Source of the DNA: an uncultured Eubacteriales bacterium
GTDB taxonomy: Bacteria; Bacillota; Clostridia; Lachnospirales; Lachnospiraceae
Assembly: GCA_900545225.1 (NCBI GenBank)
Contig: UQXZ01000004.1
Span: 62,001 to 126,000 of the forward strand
Reading direction: 5' to 3'
DNA: 64,000 nt
Shown here: positions 17,312 to 24,651 of the stretch, in pieces
Position numbering within the stretch: the stretch's first letter is position 1
How the letters are laid out: the number at the start of each line of letters is the position of its first letter
Notes under the pieces: model-generated
What the model was told of the DNA's origin: nothing
What the model saw: the letters and a program-made list of their open reading frames with translations, nothing else
The model's database searches: none
Translations under genes and position numbers: made by a program

Positions 17312-18521
17312 TACAACAATACAAAAATTTTTAGATGAACATGATTATGATATCAGGAAAACACATAATGGGCGTTGGATAGATCAAAAATGTACAATGG
17401 ATGTAGTATGCCTGGTATCTGATTGTATTGTGGAATATACCAGTAATAGAGAGGATAAAAGATTTACAGTAAATGATATCTGGTATAGTGATTATACGGT
17501 GGAAAATGTTCAACAAATTTTTAGCAAACCAAATCCTACTCAGAAAGCATCAAATGAATATGATAAGTATTTTGGACAGCCAATAAAGCTATTGGATGCG
17601 GCAGGCGTAATTCACGGTGAAAAAAGTGGAAGAGGATACACGTATTCTATCGTGAATCAAGAATTGTTAGAGTATATAAGCTTCAGAGAAAGAAATAGTT
17701 TTAACTTCTTATGTTTGTATATTGAAAAAGTTCTTAAGGATAGTGGACTTTATAGAATATTTGAATACTTTTTCAGGTTACAGGATAAAAACAGTTTTAG
17801 AGAATTGAAAGATGCATATACGCAATTTACAATCAATTATACGCCGATAAATGGAGCAACAGAATGTGGTAGAATTTTTACTAAAGTGTTGAATCCATTA
17901 GCTTGTAAATATCGGAAATGTGGAACGGAAAGAGGTCATATATCAAAAGATATCATTACTCAAGATATGATTATGTATAATCAGAGAAATTGGAGAGATA
18001 TTTTATCTGAGAAACCGAAAGATATGACAAGAATTGAGTATGAGATAACATTGCCGAAGCCTAGTGAAGACTACATGACAACGTATCGTATTAATCGAGC
18101 TAAAAAGAATTTGCGTAGATTTAATGATCAGTATCGAAATGGAAAGACGGAAGTTTATGATGAAAGGCATATCAAGGATCCAGCTACACAGATGCATCAT
18201 ATATTTCCGGCAAGTGAATATCCCGCAATTGCAGACTATTTGGAGAACTTGATTGCCTTGACACCTACACAACATTATACATATGCTCATCCAAACAATA
18301 ATACCCAATATATTGATAGAGCGTATCAATATGTGTGTTTGATCTCTAAGACAGGTACTATTAGAGATAACTTGCTAGGGAAAAATAAAGCTCCTATTAT
18401 ATATGATTTTTATTTATATCAGACAGTACTGAATACGGGATTAGGAACAGAGGAATTTTATGAAATTCAAGAACTGGATTTTGATGGGCTGTTAAATTGT
18501 ATTGAGAAGTATTACGTATAA
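17304..18521 (+). CDS. HNH restriction endonuclease partnered with the fused methyltransferase
   Basis: 405 aa, overlapping the methyltransferase by 8 bases. The nuclease core is a HNH/beta-beta-alpha-Me motif: MHHIFP (His298-His299), ENLIALTPTQHYTYAHP with Asn315 and His324. The N-terminal 250 residues have no motif I recognise and probably hold DNA recognition. Eco31I, a type IIS enzyme paired with a two-headed methyltransferase, also uses a single HNH site, which supports the pairing, though Eco31I is longer (about 557 aa). The recognition sequence cannot be read from the gene. Confidence 0.75.
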   Translation: MDNTTIQKFLDEHDYDIRKTHNGRWIDQKCTMDVVCLVSDCIVEYTSNREDKRFTVNDIWYSDYTVENVQQIFSKPNPTQKASNEYDKYFGQPIKLLDAAGVIHGEKSGRGYTYSIVNQELLEYISFRERNSFNFLCLYIEKVLKDSGLYRIFEYFFRLQDKNSFRELKDAYTQFTINYTPINGATECGRIFTKVLNPLACKYRKCGTERGHISKDIITQDMIMYNQRNWRDILSEKPKDMTRIEYEITLPKPSEDYMTTYRINRAKKNLRRFNDQYRNGKTEVYDERHIKDPATQMHHIFPASEYPAIADYLENLIALTPTQHYTYAHPNNNTQYIDRAYQYVCLISKTGTIRDNLLGKNKAPIIYDFYLYQTVLNTGLGTEEFYEIQELDFDGLLNCIEKYYV

Positions 18522-18537
18522 AAAATAGGAGAAGATA

Positions 18538-19540
18538 ATGGAGAAACTTGATTGGGGAAAAGACTTGTTTTTGCTAATGTGCGAGAATATTATGAAACGC
18601 TAGGATTTTTGTGTAAAGAAAAAGAAGTTATAAAAATATATGTAGAAGATAATAGAAAAGCAGGGGCCAGAGAAATACAAGGACGTTTAAGAATCGTAGA
18701 GGGAAATTACAAGTCATTTTCTAAACCATTAAAAGAACTCTTTGAAAAGAGTAAGGATAAACGTCCAAGCGTGACAGACTATGTGAGAAATTTGCAGAAA
18801 AATCATAGCTTTAGAAAAGAGATTGATCCAACAGGGAAACAGTATACAACGTGGATTTATAAAACTTCATTGGAAGATGTAAAAAATACAGTTCCGAAAC
18901 AGTATCAAGATGATTTTATGAAAGGATATCTTTGGGATTATAAGATTGATACAAAAATATTAAACAAAGAATATCTTTCAATTAATGCAAAAAACAAAAA
19001 TATTACAAATACAAGTGAAACAAAAGACGCTATTTTAATGCAGAATAAAAAGTAGCTAAAAGAAATAACGAAAAGCGACGAGCAGCCCAATATGATGTAT
19101 TTTTATCACATAGTTCATTAGATAAAAATACATCATATTGTCTTTGGTTGACTTATTTGTAAATGCAGGATATGCAGTCTATGTGGACTGGATTGAAGAT
19201 GAAGAGTTGGATCGGTCAGAGGTAACGCCAAAGATGGCACAACTATTAAAGAAACGAATGAATTCATCTCAAGGATTAGCATATGTTGCTTCGTCAAATA
19301 CAGCACAATCCAAATGGTGTCCATGGGAGCTAGGATATTTTGACGGAAAAAAAGAGGTGCTGCATATTGCCAATAATGGAGGCTGGAGATTTCGCTGGTC
19401 AAGAGTATTTAGGTTTGTATCCATATTTGAGGTACGGGCGAGAAGAAAATGAAATAAAAGAAGATTTTTGGGTTTATGATCAGGAGAGTGATAATCATAT
19501 TACTTTGAGAAGTTGGTTGAATGGAGAAAAAATAATATAA
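18538..19540 (+). pseudogene. TIR-domain protein broken by four A-tract frameshifts
   Basis: ATG 18538 follows AGGAGAAG. Reading across four single-base shifts gives one protein of about 330 aa: an N-terminal domain of about 170 residues I do not recognise (MEKLDWGK then RLVFANVREYYETLG), then a TIR domain (QYDVFLSHSSLDK, SLVDLFVNAGYAVYVDWIED, WCPWELGYFDG with the catalytic-position Glu). Shifts lie at an A4 run (18558-18561), an A5 run (19047-19051), an A5 run (19123-19127) and an A7 run (19342-19349 region). Restoring one A at each of the first three and removing one at the last gives an unbroken frame to TAA 19540. It lies directly upstream of intact Thoeris genes and may be a dead third TIR sensor. 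Confidence 0.75.
19088..19140. repeat. Perfect 20-bp inverted repeat in the TIR coding sequence
   Basis: Arms 19088-19107 (CAATATGATGTATTTTTATC) and 19121-19140 are exact reverse complements around a 13-base loop. The left arm encodes the conserved QYDVFLS strand of the TIR domain; the right arm contains the third frameshift. With the missing A restored the arms would no longer match perfectly. Confidence 0.9.
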
Positions 19541-19572
19541 AGTTTGATTACATATTAATGAGGATGACGGGA

Positions 19573-20139
19573 ATGGGAAGAAAAGTATTTGTTTCGTATA
19601 AATATAAAGATAATTATGTGAAAGAATTGCCTAATGTAACACAACCAACGTGGCCGTGTGATTATGTTGATTATATTAGGAATAATGTTTTAAAAGATGA
19701 TGATATTTATAAAGGTGAAAATAGTGATGAGGATATTTCTACATGGAGCGAAGATAAAATTTGGGATCATTTAAAAGAAAAAATCTATGATAGTACAATT
19801 ACGATTGTTTTGGTATCACCTAATATGAAAGAAGATTGTAAATGGCAACAATCACAATGGATTCCGTGGGAAATTAGTTATTCAGTTAAAGAAACAACCA
19901 GAAATAACCGAATGAGTCATCGAAATGCTCTTCTTGTTGTAGTTTTACCAGATAAATTAGGATCATATAAATATTATGATAAAAATAACCTTTTCCCAAT
20001 ATTAAAAAGCAATATTGATAATGGGTATGCTTATGTTGTTACATGGGAAGATTTTTTGAAATATGCAAGTGCAGATATAAGCATTGCATTTGAACATAAA
20101 GATAGTACACCCTCATATAAAATTATTAAATCTCTTTAA
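19573..20139 (+). CDS. thsB: Thoeris TIR protein ThsB (first copy)
   Basis: 188 aa from ATG 19573, with GAGG at 19560-19563. It opens with MGRKVFVSYKYKDNYV, a TIR-like (MTH538/DUF1863) strand, followed by STITIVLVSPNMK and WIPWEISYSVKE, where the Glu is at the catalytic position. ThsB proteins sense phage infection and make a cyclic ADP-ribose isomer from NAD+ that activates ThsA. The next gene but one is a second ThsB, so the ThsA gene is bracketed by two sensors. Insertions after the first strand make it longer at the N-terminus than the second copy. Confidence 0.85.
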   Translation: MGRKVFVSYKYKDNYVKELPNVTQPTWPCDYVDYIRNNVLKDDDIYKGENSDEDISTWSEDKIWDHLKEKIYDSTITIVLVSPNMKEDCKWQQSQWIPWEISYSVKETTRNNRMSHRNALLVVVLPDKLGSYKYYDKNNLFPILKSNIDNGYAYVVTWEDFLKYASADISIAFEHKDSTPSYKIIKSL

Positions 20140-20222
20140 TATATTTAAAAATTAAAGTAATGACTACTTTGAAATGATATGTAATATATGGGATAAAACC
20201 AATGAAAGAAAAGAGGATTAAC

Positions 20223-21674
20223 ATGAATAAGGAAATATCTTCATTTATTGATAGATATGTAAAAGAAATCAAAAATAATAGTGCTGCAATGTTTATCGGA
20301 GCAGGTTTTTCTAAAAGTGCGGGATATGTTGATTGGAAAAATCTACTTAAAGATGTAGCAGATGATTTGGAGTTGGATATTGATAAGGAGTATGATTTAG
20401 TTTCTTTAGCTCAGTATTGTTATAATAAAAATGGAAATAGAAGCATTATTAATGATTTGATTTTTGATGAGTTTAATAAAGAAAAATGTATTGATGAAAA
20501 TCATCGTATTATCGCACGCTTACCGATTTTTACATATTGGACAACAAATTATGACTCCTTAATTGAAGACGCATTAGGGGAAGCTCAAAGGATTGTAGAT
20601 ATAAAGTATAATAATAAACAACTTTCTCTTACAAAACCACATAGAGATGCCGTTGTATATAAAATGCATGGAGATAAGAACAACCCTGATGAAGCGATAT
20701 TAATAAAAGATGACTATGAAAAATATTATAGAGAACATGCACAATTCATTACGGCATTAAGTGGAGATTTGATTTCAAAAACATTTTTGTTTATTGGATT
20801 TAGTTTTTCAGATCCGAATATTGATTATATATTAAGTCGGGTCAGAATTGATTATGGAGAGCAAAATAATAGACAGCATTATGCAATTATGCGTAAAGTA
20901 AATGAAAAAGATTATAATAATCGAGCAGAGTATGAGTATGCACAACGTAAACATGAATTTTTTATTGAAGATCTTAAACGCTATAATATACGTGCTCTTC
21001 TTATTGATGAGTATAAAGAAATTACAGACATTTTAAATGAAATAGATAAAAGATTGAATCATAATAATGTTTTTATTTCAGGTAGTGCTCAAGAATATGG
21101 CGAGTATACTGAAAAAGAGGCTGTAGAATTTATCGAATCATTAAGTAAAGAATTAATTTTGCAGGATTTTAATATAATTTCAGGCTTTGGTTTAGGTGTG
21201 GGTAGTGCCGTTATTATTGGTGCATTACAAGAAATATATATGAAACGAAAAAGCATAAATGAGGATAGATTACTTTTACGTCCGTTTCCACAAGGAATAG
21301 AGGACGATAATACTCGGCAGCTTTTATGGAAAAAGTATAGAGAAGATATGATTTCCAGGTCTGGTGTGTCAATCTTCTTATTTGGTAATAAATTAGTTGA
21401 TGGAGAAATTGTATTAGCTAATGGCGTGGAATCAGAATACAAGATTGCTTTAGAACGACATTGTTTGATAGTACCTGTTGGATGTACGGGGTATATGGCG
21501 GAAGAAATATGGGAAAAAGTGAACTCAAATATGTCAGATTTTTATACGAATGTTGATGACGTATTAATTGAAGCATTTAAAAAATTAAATTCTAAATCTA
21601 GTAAATCAGAATTAATAACTAACATTCTTTCGTTTATTAAATTGTTTGAAAATGGTAAATATAGTTCAAGATAA
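20223..21674 (+). CDS. thsA: Thoeris effector ThsA (SIR2 NADase + SLOG)
   Basis: 483 aa from ATG 20223, set by AGAGG at 20212-20216. The N-terminal SIR2 domain has GAGFS (26-30), TTNYD (107-111) and MHGD (148-151); Asn109 and His149 fall close to the Asn112/His152 catalytic pair of Bacillus cereus ThsA. IGFSFSDPNI (191-200) completes the SIR2 fold. The C-terminal SLOG domain (about 283-475) includes FISGSAQEYGE and GFGLGVGSAV and binds the TIR-made signal. Activation depletes NAD+ and stops phage replication by abortive infection. There is no membrane segment at the N-terminus. Length and domain order match type I Thoeris ThsA (about 476 aa). Confidence 0.93.
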   Translation: MNKEISSFIDRYVKEIKNNSAAMFIGAGFSKSAGYVDWKNLLKDVADDLELDIDKEYDLVSLAQYCYNKNGNRSIINDLIFDEFNKEKCIDENHRIIARLPIFTYWTTNYDSLIEDALGEAQRIVDIKYNNKQLSLTKPHRDAVVYKMHGDKNNPDEAILIKDDYEKYYREHAQFITALSGDLISKTFLFIGFSFSDPNIDYILSRVRIDYGEQNNRQHYAIMRKVNEKDYNNRAEYEYAQRKHEFFIEDLKRYNIRALLIDEYKEITDILNEIDKRLNHNNVFISGSAQEYGEYTEKEAVEFIESLSKELILQDFNIISGFGLGVGSAVIIGALQEIYMKRKSINEDRLLLRPFPQGIEDDNTRQLLWKKYREDMISRSGVSIFLFGNKLVDGEIVLANGVESEYKIALERHCLIVPVGCTGYMAEEIWEKVNSNMSDFYTNVDDVLIEAFKKLNSKSSKSELITNILSFIKLFENGKYSSR

Positions 21675-21692
21675 AATGGGAGGAAAGAAAAT

Positions 21693-22304
21693 ATGGCACA
21701 TAAGACTTTTATTTCGTATAAATGGAGTGAAGCACAGGATTTACGTGATGACATCATAACTGCTCTTGGAGAAGATGCTACATATTATAAAGGTGAAACA
21801 AGTGAATCACCAGATTTGACGGATACATCGACTGAAAATATTAAAAAGAATTTGAAAGATATGATGTATGATACTTCTGTTACAATTGTGATTTTATCAC
21901 CCAACATGAAAGAAAGTAAATGGATTGACTGGGAGATTGAATATTGTTTAAAAGACATAACGCGTAAAGATAGAACTTCACATACAAATGGAGTTGTAGC
22001 TGTTATTATGAAAGTGGATAATAGTTATGAGTGGTTCAAAAAAAGCGGAACAAATTGTCATGGTTCTTCGACGGTATCATATGAATTAGATAAAGTGTTC
22101 GACATTATTTCACAGAATCATTTTAATTCAAATCCGGAACAATGGCATTGTGATAAATGTAAAACATATGATTGGTTAAATGGTTCATATATTACCTTTG
22201 TTGAAGAAGAAACATTTTTGGATGATCCGGAAAAATATATCAATAATGCGTATGATAAAAGTGAGAATGATGCGAGCGGATATGATCTTGTAAAACAAAG
22301 ATAA
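21693..22304 (+). CDS. thsB: Thoeris TIR protein ThsB (second copy)
   Basis: 203 aa from ATG 21693, set by GGGAGG 10 bases upstream, 18 bases after thsA. MAHKTFISYKWSEAQDLRDDI, SVTIVILSPNMKES and WIDWEIEYCLKDITRKDRTSH show the same TIR family as the first copy, and the catalytic-position Glu is kept. A CDKCKTYDW segment near residue 156 gives a CxxC pair that is not in the first copy. Thoeris loci often carry several TIR genes that widen the range of phages sensed. Genes 19573-22304 are close enough to form one transcript. Confidence 0.87.
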   Translation: MAHKTFISYKWSEAQDLRDDIITALGEDATYYKGETSESPDLTDTSTENIKKNLKDMMYDTSVTIVILSPNMKESKWIDWEIEYCLKDITRKDRTSHTNGVVAVIMKVDNSYEWFKKSGTNCHGSSTVSYELDKVFDIISQNHFNSNPEQWHCDKCKTYDWLNGSYITFVEEETFLDDPEKYINNAYDKSENDASGYDLVKQR

Positions 22305-22360
22305 ATGTGCACTGTTCCCAAAATGAATGTTGTCAAACTTATCTGCATCGTTTATAAAGA

Positions 22361-22381
22361 AGTGGCAACAAATTGGCAACA
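22361..22381 (+). repeat. Right integrase-arm-like repeat
   Basis: AGTGGCAACAAATTGGCAAC (plus A) is the partner of 12554-12574, 19 of 21 identical, and contains a tandem TGGCAAC doublet. The region 22305-22520 has no gene. Confidence 0.5.
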
Positions 22382-22483
22382 GAAAATCAGTGAGCCAAAA
22401 TAATATATGCAACAGAAATGAAATAATGGCAAAAAAGATATAAAACTTAAACAAATATATTTAATAATAGCTTTGGACTTGCC

Positions 22484-22495
22484 GAGTGGGAATAA
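22484..22495. other. Right attachment site (copy of the guaA 3' end)
   Basis: GAGTGGGAATAA repeats the guaA end with a synonymous GAG to GAA change. The flanking bases to the left (CTTGCC) do not match guaA, so only the 12-bp core is shared. Confidence 0.6.
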
Positions 22496-22520
22496 TAAAA
22501 ATAAATATTTAAATTTAGTT

Positions 22521-22557
22521 AACGGGGAGCCGGTTTACGGCTTCCCGTTTTTTGTGC
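22521..22557 (+). terminator. Rho-independent terminator, probably guaA's original one
   Basis: AACGGGGAGCCG / CGGCTTCCCGTT pair around GTTTA and are followed by six T. It lies 26 bp beyond the right att site, where the native end of the guaA transcript would have been before the insertion. Confidence 0.85.
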
Positions 22558-22682
22558 AAATAGTTGCTTTATATTTGCTAAAATAATTGATATATACACA
22601 AGGTAAATAGCTGCCAAATGCAGTGTATATGTACATTACAGAGATGTGTTCAATAAAAAACAATTTTCCATATTTCCCATAA

Positions 22683-23003
22683 ATGACATTTGAAGAAGAA
22701 TTACAGGAGAAATATCCAAAGAACAATCATGTCAAAGATAAAATAAGACAGAAGTTACAGGTTTTGAGAGATAATGGCTATATTGAATTCATGGGAAATG
22801 GGGAATATAGAAAACTAACCAAAGATAAACAAAATTCTGCGAAAACATATGTAGTATCAATAGAAGAAACTGTTGTGCAGGAATTTGAAGTTGAAGCGAC
22901 CAATGAGGAAGAAGCCTTAAAACCGGCAGAAGAACGTTATAATACAGGGGAATATGTTCTGGGGCTGGGAGAAGTTTTAAAAGGTAATTACTATGGCAAT
23001 TAA
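22683..23003 (+). pseudogene. DpnI C-terminal wing fused to DpnD/PcfM-like protein
   Basis: 106 codons. Residues 1-46 (KYPKNNHVKDKIRQKLQVLRDNGYIEF) match the C-terminal winged helix of DpnI-type restriction enzymes; residues 54-106 (KTYVVSIEETVVQEFEVEA ... GEVLKGNYY) resemble DpnD/PcfM proteins, encoded next to dpnC in pneumococcus. The nuclease domain is missing and the start has no ribosome binding site, so this is probably a deletion relic of a dpnC-dpnD pair. The DpnD part might still be made. It overlaps the next ORF by 11 bases. Confidence 0.55.
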
Positions 23004-23387
23004 AGGTGCAATTCTCGGAGACATACTTGGCTCAACCTATGAATTTGGCAGACCCAAAGACCTGGGCTGGGTAAATGTCCCTCTATTGGATAAAAAAACT
23101 GCACATTTTACGGATGATACGGTCATGACTCTGGCTGTGAAAAAGGCCATCATTGAAGGCAGGGATTTCACCGACACGATGGTGGAGCTTGGCAGGAAAT
23201 ATCCCGACAGAGGTTATGGTGAACATTTATCCGAAATATTTACAGTCTGGGATGTGACAGTGATACATTTGGTGCCATTGCAGGCGGAGTTGCGGAAGAG
23301 TTCTATCATGGATTTGGCAGTGTAAATGCTGACGGAATTCTTAAAGAATTTCTTACGGATGACCTATATGAGATTTTAATGGCATAA
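22993..23387 (+). pseudogene. ADP-ribosylglycohydrolase (DraG family), internally deleted and frameshifted
   Basis: The first 85 residues (MAIKGAILGDILGSTYEFGRP, then HFTDDTVMTLAVKKAI) carry the first metal-binding motif of ADP-ribosylglycohydrolases. At about 23250 the frame shifts to CDSDTFGAIAGGVAEEFYHG, the C-terminal metal motif, ending at TAA 23387. The middle of the usual roughly 260-residue protein (about 100 residues) is missing. Intact members remove ADP-ribose from proteins or small molecules. Position near a defence island and the DpnD relic suggests an old accessory patch. Confidence 0.75.
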
Positions 23388-23522
23388 ATGTTGCTGCATG
23401 CGTATGACATTAGGAAATACGGCACATTTGGTTATGTTATAGCGCCAATGTGTATTGACATAAATATGAAAAATAGTTAGTCTTGGCTATATTGATTTAG
23501 AATATCCAAAAGGAGAGTTGTT

Positions 23523-23873
23523 ATGAAAGTTGTATATGCATCAAGAACAGGGAATGTTCAGAAGTTAATCGACAGACTTGGTCTCGAAGCTACTAAGATC
23601 GAAGACGGTACAGAAAAGGTTGAAGGTGAATACCTTCTTATCACATATACAGATGGAGATGGAATTATTCCTGAAGTTGTAGAGAGGTTCATCGAGAACA
23701 ACAGAGAAGGCCTTATCGCTGCTGCAGTAAGTGGTAACAGCGAGCGTCATCCTGTTACATTCTGTGACGCAGCAGACAAGCTTTGCGCATACTACGGAAC
23801 AAATATTGTTTCAAGATTTGAAGATGCTGGCGATGAGAAGACAGACGCTGCAATTCTTAAGGCATTAAGATAA
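23523..23873 (+). CDS. nrdI: NrdI-like flavodoxin
   Basis: 116 aa, preceded by AGGAGAG. MKVVYASRTGNVQKLIDRL is a flavodoxin FMN phosphate loop and TYTDGDGIIPEVVERFIENN follows as in NrdI, the flavodoxin that helps build the dimanganese tyrosyl-radical cofactor of class Ib ribonucleotide reductase. The later GNSERHPVTFCDAADKLCAYY also fits the family. nrdE/nrdF would be expected nearby, but a recombinase scrap follows 60 bases downstream, so the island may have separated them, or this is a lone NrdI paralog. Confidence 0.75.
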   Translation: MKVVYASRTGNVQKLIDRLGLEATKIEDGTEKVEGEYLLITYTDGDGIIPEVVERFIENNREGLIAAAVSGNSERHPVTFCDAADKLCAYYGTNIVSRFEDAGDEKTDAAILKALR

Positions 23874-23934
23874 TTTAGCCATAAATTGAGCTCATCGCTT
23901 AATTGTAGAATTGAAAAGCAAATGGGAAGCATAG

Positions 23935-24195
23935 GCGAACGGCAAACTGCAAAAGCAAAAGGATGAACTTCAGACAATCAGCCGAAGACTGAATGAGCTT
24001 GACCGCCTGATTGGAAGTCTTTATGAGAATTTCATTTCAGGTCTGCTGCCCGAAAAGCAGTACAAGTCCCTGATGAAGAAATACTCGGCGGAGCAGGACA
24101 ACCTTGAGAGCCAAGTATCGGAGATTCAGGAGAAGCTGGAGCAAACTAAAGCGTCCTCTGCCCATATCGGGCGGCTTTTCTTTTTCGGGAAGTAA
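23935..24195 (+). pseudogene. Serine recombinase C-terminal fragment (left edge)
   Basis: One frame of 86 codons after a TAG at 23932 reads LNELDRLIGSLYENFISGLL then LPEKQYKSLMKKYSAEQDNL and ends GRLFFFGK. This is the coiled-coil/DUF4368 tail of large serine recombinases of clostridial transposons; the catalytic domain is absent. Confidence 0.7.
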
Positions 24196-24275
24196 TCAAG
24201 AAGTCATAAAGTTCCGTGAGTAATGAAAGAAGGCAATGCTTTGAGAAAAAAGGAGAGTAATATTCTGAAAACCAC

Positions 24276-24304
24276 TTGAGATTTTAGGGAAAATCCGCTA
24301 TAAT
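24276..24304 (+). promoter_or_regulatory. Sigma-A type promoter TTGAGA-17-TATAAT
   Basis: -35 TTGAGA (24276-24281), 17-base spacer, -10 TATAAT (24299-24304). A transcript from about 24311 would carry a 340-base leader before the surface protein at 24652. Confidence 0.75.
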
Positions 24305-24377
24305 GTTGATGTATATATATGGGGTAGGGGGATTTATGTCCTTTTTTTCTTAGAAATTATGAAAGGAGGACTTGACT

Positions 24378-24566
24378 ATGGCAAATGGAAATGCGCCGAT
24401 TATTATAGGTTCGGCTCGGCAGGAACATTGCGCCGTTTTTTCAGCGTGTCAAGTCTTATTTCATACAATTTATAACGAACCGATTGCCGGAGACAGGGTG
24501 CATTATGCCTTGGCTTCGGCTTTTTGCGTTTGCCGGAAGGACGATGGTTTGATATTTAAATCCTAA
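24378..24566 (+). CDS. Possible small leader ORF
   Basis: 62 aa from ATG 24378 with a very strong AAAGGAGG 9 bases upstream, inside the leader of the surface-protein transcript. The product (MANGNAPIIIGSARQEHC...) has four Cys and no family I know. The ribosome binding site argues that it is translated; the odd composition argues against a conserved function. It might be the 5' remnant of another gene. Confidence 0.35.
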   Translation: MANGNAPIIIGSARQEHCAVFSACQVLFHTIYNEPIAGDRVHYALASAFCVCRKDDGLIFKS

Positions 24567-24651
24567 CTACCACCCGTAAACACATCTTTTCTCGGTATGT
24601 CCGCTGCCGAAGAAAGAACCAAGCAGACAATTAAAAAATGGAGGAACTGTT

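Larger units (their letters stand above)
12484..22495. mobile_element. Integrative element at the 3' end of guaA, carrying R-M and Thoeris defence
   Basis: Ends are defined by GAGTGGGAGTAA (12484-12495, the guaA stop) and GAGTGGGAATAA (22484-22495), 11 of 12 identical and exactly 10.0 kb apart. Inside each end lies a related 21-bp repeat (12554-12574 and 22361-22381) of the kind bound by integrase arm domains. Contents are mobilisation scraps (XRE, MobC, AAA ATPase, relaxase, TnpV), then a restriction-modification pair, a broken TIR gene and a Thoeris system. No intact integrase is visible, so the element is probably stranded. The guaA 3' end is a known target of genomic islands, for example staphylococcal SaPIs. 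Confidence 0.75.

Noticed and set aside
18552..18566. Programmed -1 frameshift as the normal expression mode of the TIR gene
   Set aside because: The G-GGA-AAA heptamer is in the right phase, but three more indels downstream would still break the protein, so plain inactivation is more likely.
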